From: Paenarthrobacter nitroguajacolicus
GTDB lineage: Bacteria; Actinomycetota; Actinomycetes; Actinomycetales; Micrococcaceae
Length of the DNA: 64,000 nucleotides
Assembly (NCBI RefSeq): GCF_007786235.1
Contig: NZ_VNFK01000019.1
Span: 1-64,000, forward strand
Direction: 5' to 3'
Position numbers and translations under genes: made by a program. Position 1 is the stretch's first letter. Every line of letters starts with the position of its first letter. Positions 34,903-42,863 of this stretch are shown here, in pieces. The notes under the pieces were generated by a model that did no database searches, was not told where the DNA came from, and worked only from the letters and a program-made list of their open reading frames with translations.

Positions 34903-35334
34903 GTGTCAGAAGTTGCTGCCTATGAATCCAGTCCCACGCGAACCTCTTTTGGCTGGGGGCTTCACCATGTGCAGTTGGCAATCCCAAAGGGTGGTGAGGA
35001 TGACTGCAGGAACTTCTACGTGGGCGTTCTCGGCCTCACGGAAGTGCAGAAACCGCCGGTGCTGGCGGCACGTGGCGGACTGTGGGTCCGCGCTGACAAT
35101 CTTGAAATCCATTTGGGTGCTGAGGAGGGCTTCAGGCCCCAACGAAAGGCTCATCCTGGAATTTTGGTGGGCGACCTGGACGCTCTGGCCCGCCGAGTTG
35201 AAAATTTTGGTCTCACTGTGGAATGGGACGAAAACTTCCCGGGCATGAGGCGCTTCTACCTTTGGGACAACAATGGCAACCGGCTCGAGTTCTTGTCCCC
35301 TGAAGGGAGCGAGCTAGTCCAGGCGTTGCGATAG
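34903..35334 (+). CDS. VOC-family glyoxalase-like protein
   Basis: 143 residues from a GTG with AAGGAG upstream. The fold marks are GLHHVQLAIPKGGEDDCRNFYVGVLGLTEVQKP (metal His in HHVQL), LEIHLGAEEGFRPQRKAHPGILV and FYLWDNNGNRLEFLSPEG (metal Glu). It resembles extradiol dioxygenase- or lactoylglutathione-lyase-like proteins of unknown substrate. It overlaps the end of a convergent small membrane protein by 21 bases. Confidence 0.87.
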   Translation: MSEVAAYESSPTRTSFGWGLHHVQLAIPKGGEDDCRNFYVGVLGLTEVQKPPVLAARGGLWVRADNLEIHLGAEEGFRPQRKAHPGILVGDLDALARRVENFGLTVEWDENFPGMRRFYLWDNNGNRLEFLSPEGSELVQALR

Positions 35335-35532
35335 ACACCCACCTTCCGTCTCCAGTCCGTCCTCTATTACGCCAACTTGGCGCTCCGGTATCTTGAAGCC
35401 GGAAATCAGGAGCGCGGCTCCGGCTGCCGCAATGAGAAGGTACACCCGCCAGTTTCCCAGCCACCACCGGCTCAGGCGAACAGGAAGGCCAAGCGCCACG
35501 CCTGCCCCCATCACGAGAATGGGCCCGATCAT
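35314..35532 (-). CDS. Small membrane protein, possibly frameshifted at its start
   Basis: 72 residues with two membrane segments (about 1-18 and 28-46: WRVYLLIAAAGAALLIS) and a hydrophilic tail. The ATG at 35532 has no ribosome site but overlaps the stop of a tiny frame MSSLALSFS that does have one (AGGGG before 35561). Either the mini-frame is a coupled leader, or one T is missing from the run at 35537-35540; with it the protein would start MSSLALSFFLMIGPILVMG. Function unknown. Confidence 0.5.
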   Translation of the reverse strand: MIGPILVMGAGVALGLPVRLSRWWLGNWRVYLLIAAAGAALLISGFKIPERQVGVIEDGLETEGGCLSQRLD

Positions 35533-35730
35533 CAGGAAAATGACAGTGCCAAGGAACTCATGATCCCCTTACGGACAGCTCCGAGGGATTCTACGGCTGC
35601 CAGCCAACAATCAAGGTTCCTTTGGGGGAGTCACTCTCGCCATGATGCTGACAATCGCCCCACGGCTGAATGCCGACGACGGCGGGTGCTGCCGCCGTCG
35701 TCGGCTTCCTCATCCCGTCAGTGAGTGGCG

Positions 35731-36666
35731 TTAGCCGAACACCCGGGTACCTTCAGGCATCGCGGGCATGGAGGAGGTCCCGCCTCCGAGGTCCTTGTCA
35801 TTGGCGGTCAGGCCGGTGGGGTCGTAGTAGGCGGCCACCAAGCGCTGCTTGATATAGCCCAGCACTATCTGCCCCTTGCTATCGCAGTTCCTGGCGGTGA
35901 TGGCCGTGAAGTTCTGCCAACCGTTCCCCGCAGCCGGGCGGATCGTCTTGGAGCTCCACTGGGTGGGTGTGGCATCCGGGATGAGGTACTGGCGCAGCTC
36001 ACCGGTGGAGAGGGTGGCCATCAACACGGCGACGGGTTTGCCGTTGGCGGCGACTGCAGGCGCCGAGCCGATGGACGTGATGGAGGCACCTCCACCGAAC
36101 ACCTTGACCGTGCCCGTTAAGGTCCGTGCCTGCGTGTCGATGGTGTAGCGGTAAAGCTCACCGCCATTGGTGAGCCGGAAGACGAACTGCTGTCCGCGGA
36201 CGTCGGCTGTGCCGCTGTAGGCGGTGGTGATGGACTTCTGGAACCAGCCGTTGCCCAGAGTGGTCACCGGTCCGTCGATGGAGTGCTTCCACGTGCCGTC
36301 TGCCTGGAGGTCCTGCCGCTGGTTGTAGAACTTCGCTTTGCCGTCTGAGGATGTGCCGAAGTAGGAGAACTTGCCGAAGGTATCGTCGCCCAAACCGCCG
36401 AGTTGCGTCAGATAGGTCGCATCGAACGGAACGGGCGAGGACCAGCTGCTGTGTTCCCAGCGAAGCTTGCCCTCGCTGAGGAAGACGGCGCCGAGGTTGC
36501 GGTTGGGTTCCACGGTCAGCAGGGCGCCGTAGCAGTCGGTGGGCGTCGGCGATGGGGTGGGGTAGTGCGTGGCGGCGCTGGCTGGGGCAATGCCGGTGAG
36601 CGCCAGTGCCCCCGCGGCGAGCCCTCCGAGCAGCTTCGTGGTGAGTTTCATGGTGTGGCCGCTCAT
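35731..36666 (-). CDS. Secreted protein with tachylectin/beta-propeller-like repeats
   Basis: 311 residues from an ATG that overlaps the stop of the gene before (ATGA). A signal peptide is clear: KLTTKLLGGLAAGALALTGI, with cleavage after APASAA. A short Pro/Thr linker follows. The mature part repeats blocks such as GGELYRYTIDT, TGELRQYLIP, GNGWQNFTAITARNC and KAKFYNQRQDL, each with an aromatic and a Gly-x-Leu element, like blades of tachylectin-type propellers. It may bind sugars or a cell-wall polymer. This is inference; no catalytic residue is seen. Only two Cys are present (a possible disulfide). Confidence 0.75.
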   Translation of the reverse strand: MSGHTMKLTTKLLGGLAAGALALTGIAPASAATHYPTPSPTPTDCYGALLTVEPNRNLGAVFLSEGKLRWEHSSWSSPVPFDATYLTQLGGLGDDTFGKFSYFGTSSDGKAKFYNQRQDLQADGTWKHSIDGPVTTLGNGWFQKSITTAYSGTADVRGQQFVFRLTNGGELYRYTIDTQARTLTGTVKVFGGGASITSIGSAPAVAANGKPVAVLMATLSTGELRQYLIPDATPTQWSSKTIRPAAGNGWQNFTAITARNCDSKGQIVLGYIKQRLVAAYYDPTGLTANDKDLGGGTSSMPAMPEGTRVFG

Positions 36667-36998
36667 CGCACGTTGCGCCAAACCTGTACCGCCCTGGTGC
36701 CTGCCGGGCATTGGGCATAGGAGGTGTTAAGGCCTTGCGAGGCAGGCATCTGCCACCTCCAGGGCCCGGTCACGATAGCCTCGTGGCCGGTGGGGACATG
36801 ACGGCACTTGCCCGCGACCTGATACTCAGTGCCCGGCGCATCGGAATTGCAGGTGCCTCCCACACTGAACTCGTAGTGGATCCAGACGTTACAGTTGGCA
36901 TAGCCATCGTTAGCCAACGCAGGCTGAGCCGTGAGCAATGTCCCGCCCATGAAGGCAAGGGCGGCGCTGGCAGCAAGAATCTTTCGAGAAATGTTCAT
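36663..36998 (-). CDS. Small secreted Cys-containing protein
   Basis: 111 residues from the ATG at 36998, with GGGGGAA upstream. Signal peptide: NISRKILAASAALAFMGGTL, cleaved near QPALA-ND. The mature part of about 78 residues holds four cysteines (NCNVW, GTCNSD, GKCRH, AQCPAG), suited to two disulfides. It is followed by the propeller-like protein with a four-base overlap, so they are made together. Such a pair could act outside the cell as a binder and partner or inhibitor. I do not recognise the family. Confidence 0.75.
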   Translation of the reverse strand: MNISRKILAASAALAFMGGTLLTAQPALANDGYANCNVWIHYEFSVGGTCNSDAPGTEYQVAGKCRHVPTGHEAIVTGPWRWQMPASQGLNTSYAQCPAGTRAVQVWRNVR

Positions 36999-37095
36999 GG
37001 TGTTCCCCCAAATCTGTTTGGCGTCCAATGTGGTCACTTGATATTCGGCCACATCCTGCCTAGGCGCTATGGGGCGAACTACCCACGTGTTGTGC

Positions 37096-37683
37096 TCAGC
37101 GAGGGGCGAAGGCGATGTCTTCCGTGCGCGCAATTCCCCGCTCGATGGCCGCCTTGTCGATGCCCAGAAGCGTGGTGAGCCACATACCATTCTGCACCAC
37201 CACGATGTCGTCTGCCCGCTCCCTGCATTCTTCAGGCGAAAGTCCTGGAACGGCGTTGCCTATCAAGGCCGCAAGCCCCTGGAGATATCTATCAAAGGCT
37301 GCGGCATTGATCTGTGCAAAGCCCTCGTCCGCCTGGGCGAGGGCCCACAAATGGAGGCGGAGGGATAGGTACGGCGTGGTCAGGAGGCTTGGGCTCGCAA
37401 CCCGACGAAGGGACTCGCGGAGTTGTTGGTCCGGGGTTGATGTGGGCGATGGCTCCACCAGCAGGAGATCGTGTTCTTCAATCTGCTGAAGTACCGCGCG
37501 GATCAGGCTCGATTTGTCTTCGAAGTAGTAGTTCACAAGCCCAAGTGCGACGCCGGCTTCACGCGCCACGGCGCGCATATTGATGCCCGAAATGCCGTGG
37601 CGGGACAGCAACTCCAGCGCTGCGTCGAGAATGCGCTTCTGCCTGTCAACCTGTTCGCCGGACTTTACGGTGCTTGTACCCAT
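37096..37683 (-). CDS. TetR-family regulator, BetI-like
   Basis: 195 residues. The N-terminal helix-turn-helix is RQKRILDAALELLSRHGISGINMRAVAREAGVALGLVNYYFEDKSSLI, where the VNYYF stretch resembles BetI. The ligand domain follows. It lies 5 kb from the choline operon and beside two unrelated regulators, so a link to betB control is possible but open. It is the gene before the small secreted protein, from which it is separated by 97 bp, so it could also regulate that pair. Confidence 0.88.
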   Translation of the reverse strand: MGTSTVKSGEQVDRQKRILDAALELLSRHGISGINMRAVAREAGVALGLVNYYFEDKSSLIRAVLQQIEEHDLLLVEPSPTSTPDQQLRESLRRVASPSLLTTPYLSLRLHLWALAQADEGFAQINAAAFDRYLQGLAALIGNAVPGLSPEECRERADDIVVVQNGMWLTTLLGIDKAAIERGIARTEDIAFAPR

Positions 37684-37727
37684 TCGGCCAGACTATTGCG
37701 AAACCCTGATCAGCGCATCCCGGCCGT

Positions 37728-38486
37728 CTACAGGTTCTGTTCTGCGTAAATTCGCAGCGCATCGCGGACGAATGTCGCCCCTGATTCCCCACCGTAGTTG
37801 GCCGCGAACCGCGGATCAGCAACGTACATTTCTCCGAGTCCCGTGACGTAACCCTTCACGTCTCCGCCAGGTGCCGCCGTCGGGGTTCCCGGAATGCCGC
37901 TGAGCCACTCAACGTGACGCCTCGCCAGGTCCTGCGCCTCGTCGCTATCCGGCGAGACTCCGGATTCGGCGGTCAAAATCCAGTCCGAGCCCAGCTTCTG
38001 GACGCGATCTTTCCACTGCTGCTTTTCCTCGGCGCTCATTCCGCGCCACCAGGAATCACCGGCTGCGTAAGCGTCCTTTCCCCAGCGTTCCTCCACCTCG
38101 TCCTTGTACTGAGTGTGGTCGAAGCCGTCAAACATGTCCTGTGCCATGTACTTTCCATCCCCTTTCATTGTGTCGATGGTTTGCCGAACGGAGGCGATCT
38201 GCCGGGTCAGCCGGTCCTGCTCCTGGGCGAGCCAGTCAAGATGGCTGCTCAGCGCTTTGACAGTGTCCGTCTCACGGTTGAGAACTTCGGCAATGGCTGG
38301 AAGGCCAAGCCCTAGTTCCCGTAGCAAGAGGATGCGCTGGAGCTGAACCAAGGCCGGACCGTCGTAATAGCGGTAGCCGTTATGACCGGTCCGGCTTGGC
38401 TTCAGCAACCCGATGTCGTCGTAGTGACGCAACGTGCGGCTGGTGGTTCCTGCCATCTTGGCGATTTCCTGGATTGACCAGTCCAT
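37728..38486 (-). CDS. MerR-family regulator with TipAS-type effector domain
   Basis: 252 residues from an ATG with GGGGGA before it. The N-terminus is a MerR head (SIQEIAKMAGTTSRTLRHYDDIGLLKPSRTGHNGYRYYDGPALVQLQRILLLRELGLGL). A coiled-coil (about 80-110) and a TipAS antibiotic-binding-like domain (about 115-250, FDGFDHTQYKDEVEERWG, then GMYVADPRFAANYGG-like end) follow. TipA proteins bind thiopeptides covalently through a Cys; no such Cys was seen here, so ligand binding may differ. Its own promoter has the 19-bp spacer typical of MerR control. Confidence 0.9.
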   Translation of the reverse strand: MDWSIQEIAKMAGTTSRTLRHYDDIGLLKPSRTGHNGYRYYDGPALVQLQRILLLRELGLGLPAIAEVLNRETDTVKALSSHLDWLAQEQDRLTRQIASVRQTIDTMKGDGKYMAQDMFDGFDHTQYKDEVEERWGKDAYAAGDSWWRGMSAEEKQQWKDRVQKLGSDWILTAESGVSPDSDEAQDLARRHVEWLSGIPGTPTAAPGGDVKGYVTGLGEMYVADPRFAANYGGESGATFVRDALRIYAEQNL

Positions 38487-38514
38487 TCGTCCCCCGTCCT
38501 GTGCTTGTACTTCG

Positions 38515-38545
38515 ACAGTAGGGGTTGACGCTACGTCAAGGTCAA
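38515..38545 (-). promoter_or_regulatory. MerR-type promoter with operator
   Basis: On the minus strand TTGACC (38545-38540) and TACTGT (38520-38515) are spaced 19 bp, too long for normal initiation and typical of MerR-activated promoters. The perfect dyad TTGACG-CTA-CGTCAA (38525-38539) fills the spacer. The TipA-like MerR gene starts 29 bp downstream, so autoregulation is very likely. Confidence 0.75.
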
Positions 38546-38574
38546 GGGGATGGTTTGACCTCATTCCGAGAGAA

Positions 38575-39234
38575 CTAGTCAGCCAGGATCAGGTAGAGCG
38601 CGCGGCGGGTTTCGTCCAGCTTCTCGATGGCAGCTTGACGCTGTTCGTCAGTAGCCGCTGAGCGGAACTGGTGGATGACGCCCATGAGCTTGCCGACGCT
38701 TTGGTGGAAGGCCGCTCCGGTGCCGTCCGCCTCGGTGTTCCAGGCATTGGCCAGTTCCTCTTCATGCTCGGCGATGTAGGCCTTGCCATCGTCGGTGAGA
38801 GTGAACTCGGTGCGCCGACCTTCGCCGACGGCGACGATCAGTTCCTCGTCCACCAACTGCTGCAGCGTCGGGTAGACGGAGCCTGGGCTGGGGCGCCATG
38901 CGCCGGACGTCTTCTCGGCGATGGTCTTGATCAGGCCATAGCCGTTGGACGGAGCCTCGGCCAACAGCGAGAGAATCGCCGCGCGGACGTCTCCGCGGTT
39001 GGCTCGGCGTGAACCGCCGGGGCCGAAACCCCTGGGGCCGAAGCCTGGGCCGAATCCGCCGGGTCCGAAACCTGGTCCGAATCCGCCGCCTGGCCCGAAT
39101 CCGCCGCCGTGTCCGCCAGGGCCGCGTCGGCCTTTGCCGCGATTGAAGCGGCCTCGTCCATGTCCGTGGCCGGGGTGTCCATGTTCGTGATCGAGCTCGG
39201 GGAATGAGTTGTCGTGTTCGTTGATGCCTTTCAT
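38575..39234 (-). CDS. PadR-family regulator with a Gly/His-rich N-terminal extension
   Basis: 219 residues. Residues of about 80-150 are the PadR winged helix (RGDVRAAILSLLAEAPSNGYGLIKTIAEKTSGAWRPSPGSVYPTLQQLVDEELI) and the C-terminus a helical dimer region. The first 78 residues are low complexity: a His-rich start (ELDHEHGHPGHGHGRG), then repeats of GFGPG type. The His cluster could bind a metal; the repeats are unlike the compact family start. An in-frame start near the winged helix would remove it, but the ATG at 39234 is well placed. Palindromes before the gene suggest autorepression, the usual PadR mode. Confidence 0.85.
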   Translation of the reverse strand: MKGINEHDNSFPELDHEHGHPGHGHGRGRFNRGKGRRGPGGHGGGFGPGGGFGPGFGPGGFGPGFGPRGFGPGGSRRANRGDVRAAILSLLAEAPSNGYGLIKTIAEKTSGAWRPSPGSVYPTLQQLVDEELIVAVGEGRRTEFTLTDDGKAYIAEHEEELANAWNTEADGTGAAFHQSVGKLMGVIHQFRSAATDEQRQAAIEKLDETRRALYLILAD

Positions 39235-39273
39235 AGCAGCATCGTCCTTTCGGTTGTTGTTACGCCGAAGGAG

Positions 39274-39318
39274 TATCGGCGATAGTTAACGATATATCGG
39301 TATCTATCGCAACGTCAA
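39274..39318 (-). promoter_or_regulatory. PadR promoter with palindromic operators
   Basis: TATCG-G-CGATA (39274-39284) and CGATATATCG (39290-39299) are dyads in the short space before the gene. On the minus strand TTGACG (39318-39313) is a good -35 box about 17 bp before a weak ATATCG -10 box. The arrangement fits autorepression by the PadR protein. Confidence 0.5.
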
Positions 39319-39322
39319 GAGT

Positions 39323-39368
39323 ATGTGAGAGAGGGTTGGTGGAAAGGGGGTGGGATGTGAGAGAGGGT
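39323..39368. repeat. 14-bp direct repeat
   Basis: ATGTGAGAGAGGGT occurs at 39323-39336 and again at 39355-39368, 32 bp apart. It lies between the PadR promoter and the nadE terminator. Role unknown. Confidence 0.6.
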
Positions 39369-39376
39369 CTTAAAGC

Positions 39377-39422
39377 ACGACGGTGGGTGCGGACTTCCTG
39401 GGAAGCCGGCACCCGCCGTCGT
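39377..39422 (-). terminator. nadE terminator hairpin
   Basis: ACGACGGTGGGTGC (39377-39390) pairs with GCACCCGCCGTCGT (39409-39422) with one mismatch around an 18-base loop, just after the nadE stop. Downstream on the minus strand comes CTTTAAG, a short U-rich tail. Confidence 0.65.
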
Positions 39423-39444
39423 GGTTTGTTCTGGAAAGCGGTGG

Positions 39445-40266
39445 TTATTTCCACCACGTATCGAAGATGGTGACCGGGACTGTGCGCTTGTGGCGGGTCC
39501 GGAGGTACTTCTGCTCAATGAGTTCCGCTGCGTCCTGGGGGATGTCGCGGCCTTCAAGGTAGTCGTCGATCTGGTCGTACGTAATGCCGAGCTCGTCCTC
39601 GTCGGTGCGGCCTGGCTTGTCGTCCAGGAGGTCGGCCGTGGGGACCTTCTCCCAGACACGGGAAGGCGCTCCGAGCTCGGCAAGCAGCGCACGGTTCTGG
39701 CGCTTGTTCAAGCCGAACAGCGGCAGGATGTCCGCACCGCCGTCGCCGAATTTCGTGAAGAAGCCCGTCACGGACTCGGCGCCGTGGTCGGTTCCGATCA
39801 CCAGGTAGTTGTGTTCGCCGGCCAGTGCATATTGGGCGATCATGCGCGCGCGGGCCTTGGTGTTGCCCTTGTGGAAGTCGGAGATCGGGGCGCCGGTGGT
39901 CTTCTCGAACTCGTCCTCGAAGCCGTCCACGGCCTGGGAGATGTTGTAGGTCCACTCGGTCTTGGCCTTGATGAAATCAAGGGCAGCCTGGGCGTCGTCT
40001 TCGTCATGCTGGATGCCGTAGGGGAGTCGGACCGCCACGAAGTTCGCGTCGACGCCGTCGGCTTCCAGTTCCTCCACGGCCAACTGGGCGAGGCGGCCGG
40101 CCAGGGACGAGTCGATGCCGCCCGAAATACCCAGGACGAAGCCCTTGGTGCCCGTCGCTTTGACGTAGTCCTTCAGGAAGGCGACCCGCTTGCGGATCTC
40201 CTCCGCGGGATCGATCCGGGGCTGGACGCCCATTTCCTCAATGATCTTGGCCTGGAGTTCGCGCAT
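39445..40266 (-). CDS. nadE: NAD synthetase, ammonia-dependent
   Basis: 273 residues, the length of the ammonia-type enzyme without a glutaminase domain. Seen: [24 protein letters not shown] at the start, as in E. coli NadE; the ATP pyrophosphatase loop [56 protein letters not shown]; and [13 protein letters not shown] at the end. It makes NAD from nicotinic acid adenine dinucleotide. An upstream GTG at 40293 could add nine residues; I use the ATG at 40266 because it matches the family start. Confidence 0.95.
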   Translation of the reverse strand: MRELQAKIIEEMGVQPRIDPAEEIRKRVAFLKDYVKATGTKGFVLGISGGIDSSLAGRLAQLAVEELEADGVDANFVAVRLPYGIQHDEDDAQAALDFIKAKTEWTYNISQAVDGFEDEFEKTTGAPISDFHKGNTKARARMIAQYALAGEHNYLVIGTDHGAESVTGFFTKFGDGGADILPLFGLNKRQNRALLAELGAPSRVWEKVPTADLLDDKPGRTDEDELGITYDQIDDYLEGRDIPQDAAELIEQKYLRTRHKRTVPVTIFDTWWK

Positions 40267-40334
40267 GTGTTCCACACTAGTCAGCGCGGTCACGAAGGCT
40301 CAACCATATTGCACGCGAATGACCCAAGTGACAG

Positions 40335-41357
40335 TCAGTTGGGGGAGGCCGGGCCCGTGGAGCCGCGCACCGTGAGGTGGGTGGGCATGACGGCCAGGCG
40401 TCGGCTGGAGCCGGCATGCAAAGGATCCAGCTGTGCAAGCAGCATGGAGACTGCAACGCGCCCGGCCTGCTCAATGGGTGAGGCCATGGTGGTCAAGGGT
40501 GGGTTGCAGAAATCTGCGCCGAAGATGTCATCACAGCCCACGATGCTCATGTCCTCGGGTACCCGGATGCCGCGCTCACGCAGCCGTTGAAGCATTCCGA
40601 TAGCCAGGAGGTCGTTGAAGACAATGCAGGCGGTTGCGCCCGTGCGGGCTGCGGCGTCCGCGGCTGCCGCACCCGACGTTGTCTTGGGGGTGAAGGGTCC
40701 TACCCGCGACGTCGTGAGCCCGCGCTCCCGGCATTCGTCTTCGAAGGTCTTCCATCGTTTGGCATTCGACCATGACGATGCCGGCCCGCCTACGTAGCAA
40801 ATCCTGGTGTGGCCCAGCGAGCTAAGGTGCTCCAAGGCCTGCACCACCGCGCCCGGGGTGTCGATCATGACCGTTGGCGCATTGGAGGATGACCTGTTGA
40901 TGGTGACGATCGCCTGCGAGGAGGCTGCTTCCACCAGCTGGGCGTCGGTCAAGCGGGAGGCTGCCAGGATGAAGCCGTCCGCGGTCCGCTGCATCTTGCG
41001 GAGTGTGTCGGCCTCCATCTCAGCGGACTCTTCGGTATCCACCAGCAACTGCGTGTAACCCGCAGCTTTGAGCTGGTTCTGCGTGCCCCTGATGATGTCG
41101 AAGTAGAACGGGTTGGTGACGTCGGGGACCAGCAGGGCGATGGCGTTGGTCCTTCCGGAGCTTAGGCCCCGCGCCTGCGAACTTGGCACGTAATTCAGTG
41201 CGGCCGCGGCCTGCTCGACGCGCTCCCGCGTCACGTGGTTCACCCGGCCGGGATTGGAGAGTGCCCTGGAAACAGTGGAAGTAGCCACACCGGCCAACTC
41301 CGCCACGTCGCGGATGGTGGGCACGGGTGCTGCGGTGCGGGCTTTTGAGTCTGCCAT
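40335..41357 (-). CDS. LacI-family regulator of the uronate-type ABC operon
   Basis: 340 residues from the ATG at 41357. The DNA-binding head is PTIRDVAELAGVATSTVSRALSNPGRVNHVTRERVEQAAAALNYVP, followed by a sugar-binding domain (NAIALLVPDVTNPFYFDIIRGTQ, then VPEDMSIVGCDDIFGADFCNPPLTTM). It is divergent from the sugar-binding lipoprotein gene, and a typical LacI operator lies between, so it very probably represses that operon and itself. The inducer is unknown; a uronate or a later intermediate is likely. Confidence 0.92.
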   Translation of the reverse strand: MADSKARTAAPVPTIRDVAELAGVATSTVSRALSNPGRVNHVTRERVEQAAAALNYVPSSQARGLSSGRTNAIALLVPDVTNPFYFDIIRGTQNQLKAAGYTQLLVDTEESAEMEADTLRKMQRTADGFILAASRLTDAQLVEAASSQAIVTINRSSSNAPTVMIDTPGAVVQALEHLSSLGHTRICYVGGPASSWSNAKRWKTFEDECRERGLTTSRVGPFTPKTTSGAAAADAAARTGATACIVFNDLLAIGMLQRLRERGIRVPEDMSIVGCDDIFGADFCNPPLTTMASPIEQAGRVAVSMLLAQLDPLHAGSSRRLAVMPTHLTVRGSTGPASPN

Positions 41358-41388
41358 GGGGGTAATTGCAACACTTTTGGCAACTTTT

Positions 41389-41427
41389 GGCAAACGCTTG
41401 CCGCATGGATTGCCATCTCCCTAGACT
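41389..41427 (+). promoter_or_regulatory. LacI operator and promoter of the ABC/uronate operon
   Basis: GGCAAACGCTTGCC (41389-41402) is a classic near-perfect LacI-family dyad. It overlaps a -35 box TTGCCG (41398-41403), with -10 TAGACT (41422-41427) 18 bp on. Upstream the 10-bp unit ACTTTTGGCA is repeated in tandem (41373-41392). The SBP gene starts at 41493. Confidence 0.7.
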
Positions 41428-41492
41428 CGACAACGAAGCCCCTGTGACGCACGACACCACCACCTGCGGGCTTGGTATCCAAGGAGGAAACA

Positions 41493-42851
41493 ATGAGGTT
41501 TGCACCATCAGCGAAGCTGGCCGCCGTCATCGCCACGGCCGCCCTGGCTTTGACTGCCTGCGGGGGAGGCGGCAGCAGTTCAGACAGCACCGGAGGTGCC
41601 GTGGACGGCGCCGGGAAGAAGTTGAGCGTCCTGACCGGGGTGAACAACCAGTACCCCGAGCAGCAGAAGGAGTGGTTCAAGGACATTGCCGCGAAGTTCA
41701 AGGCAAAGACGGGGGCGGATGTTGAATTTGAAACATTCGCCTCCGCGAACGATGAACTGACCCGGATCCAGACATCCGTGGTTTCCGGCCAAGGCCCGGA
41801 CGTCTACAGCCTCGGCACAACCTTCACCCCCACGGCCTACGCCACCAAAGCTTTTGTGACCCTCTCCGATGATGACTGGAAGAAGGTGGGCGGAAAAGAC
41901 CGCTTCAACCAGGCTGCCCTCGGAATCTCCGGCCCGGACGCCGAGCACATGGCCGGCATTCCCTTTGTCAGCCGCCCGTTCGTCATGGCTTACAACAAAG
42001 ACCTCCTTGCGGCTGCAGGCATTGAGAAACCGGCCACCACCTGGGATGAACTCGCTGAACAAGCCAAGAAGATGACCAACGCCGGTGCCGGAACGTACGG
42101 CCTGGCCACCGGGTACAAGGACAACTTCGACCCCTGGAAGTTCATTTGGGCCATGTCCGTCCAGGCCGGCAACCCGCTGGTGGACGGCGACAAGCTGAAG
42201 ATGGACGACCCCACCGTCAAGAAAGCCTACGAGACCTACTTCGGCTGGCTCACCAAGGACAAGGTCGTGGATCCGGCAGCGATCGGCTGGAGCAACAGCA
42301 ACGCCGTGGCGGCCTTCGCGTCCGGCAAGGCCGGCTACCTGATGATGACGACCTCCAGCTCCGTTCCGACCCTGGACAAGTCAGCCATCGCCGGTAAGTA
42401 CGCCTACTCGATCATGCCCACCACTGCTCCCGGCGAGGCATCGCCCAAGGGCGACGGCGACAAAGCCGCAAGCATCCTCTCCGGCGACAACGTGGTGGTT
42501 GCCGACTACTCCCAGCAGAAGGACCTTGCCTTCGCCTACATCGAGCTCATCACTTCCAAGGATGAACAGCTGAACTACCAGAAGATCTTCGGCGAGCTCC
42601 CTGCGAACGCCGAAGCCCTGGCCTCCCTGACTGATCCGAAGCTTCAACCCATCGCCGATGCTGCAGGAAAGTCCAAGGCAACTCCGTTTACCGGCGCGTG
42701 GGGCGACATCCAGCTGGGTCTCCTGAACGTCACCGTCCAGTCCATCCCGGACCTCGCCAACGGTTCGGTGGATAACGCTGCCCTGGAGTCACGGCTCAAG
42801 GACGCCCAGTCCAAGGGCCAAGCCTCCCTCGACCGGGCCGCGAAGTCCTAG
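41493..42851 (+). CDS. ABC transporter sugar-binding lipoprotein (MalE-like)
   Basis: 452 residues. The signal peptide ends in the lipobox LTACGGG, so the mature protein is tethered to the outer face of the membrane. The body is a family-1 extracellular solute-binding protein (KFKAKTGADVEFETFASANDELTRIQT, AGIPFVSRPFVMAYNKDLLAAAG, TWDELAEQAKKM). AAGGAGGAAA precedes the ATG. It is the first gene of a long operon with two permeases and uronate enzymes. No ATPase gene is in this operon; such importers often share MsiK. Ligand likely a sugar acid or oligo-uronide (inference from context). Confidence 0.92.
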   Translation: MRFAPSAKLAAVIATAALALTACGGGGSSSDSTGGAVDGAGKKLSVLTGVNNQYPEQQKEWFKDIAAKFKAKTGADVEFETFASANDELTRIQTSVVSGQGPDVYSLGTTFTPTAYATKAFVTLSDDDWKKVGGKDRFNQAALGISGPDAEHMAGIPFVSRPFVMAYNKDLLAAAGIEKPATTWDELAEQAKKMTNAGAGTYGLATGYKDNFDPWKFIWAMSVQAGNPLVDGDKLKMDDPTVKKAYETYFGWLTKDKVVDPAAIGWSNSNAVAAFASGKAGYLMMTTSSSVPTLDKSAIAGKYAYSIMPTTAPGEASPKGDGDKAASILSGDNVVVADYSQQKDLAFAYIELITSKDEQLNYQKIFGELPANAEALASLTDPKLQPIADAAGKSKATPFTGAWGDIQLGLLNVTVQSIPDLANGSVDNAALESRLKDAQSKGQASLDRAAKS

Positions 42852-42863
42852 GCAGGATCCCCC

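Noticed and set aside
35731-35760. Idea that the secreted pair is a bacteriocin of the lactococcin 972 type
   Set aside because: The mature sequences lack the family pattern and no ABC immunity genes follow.
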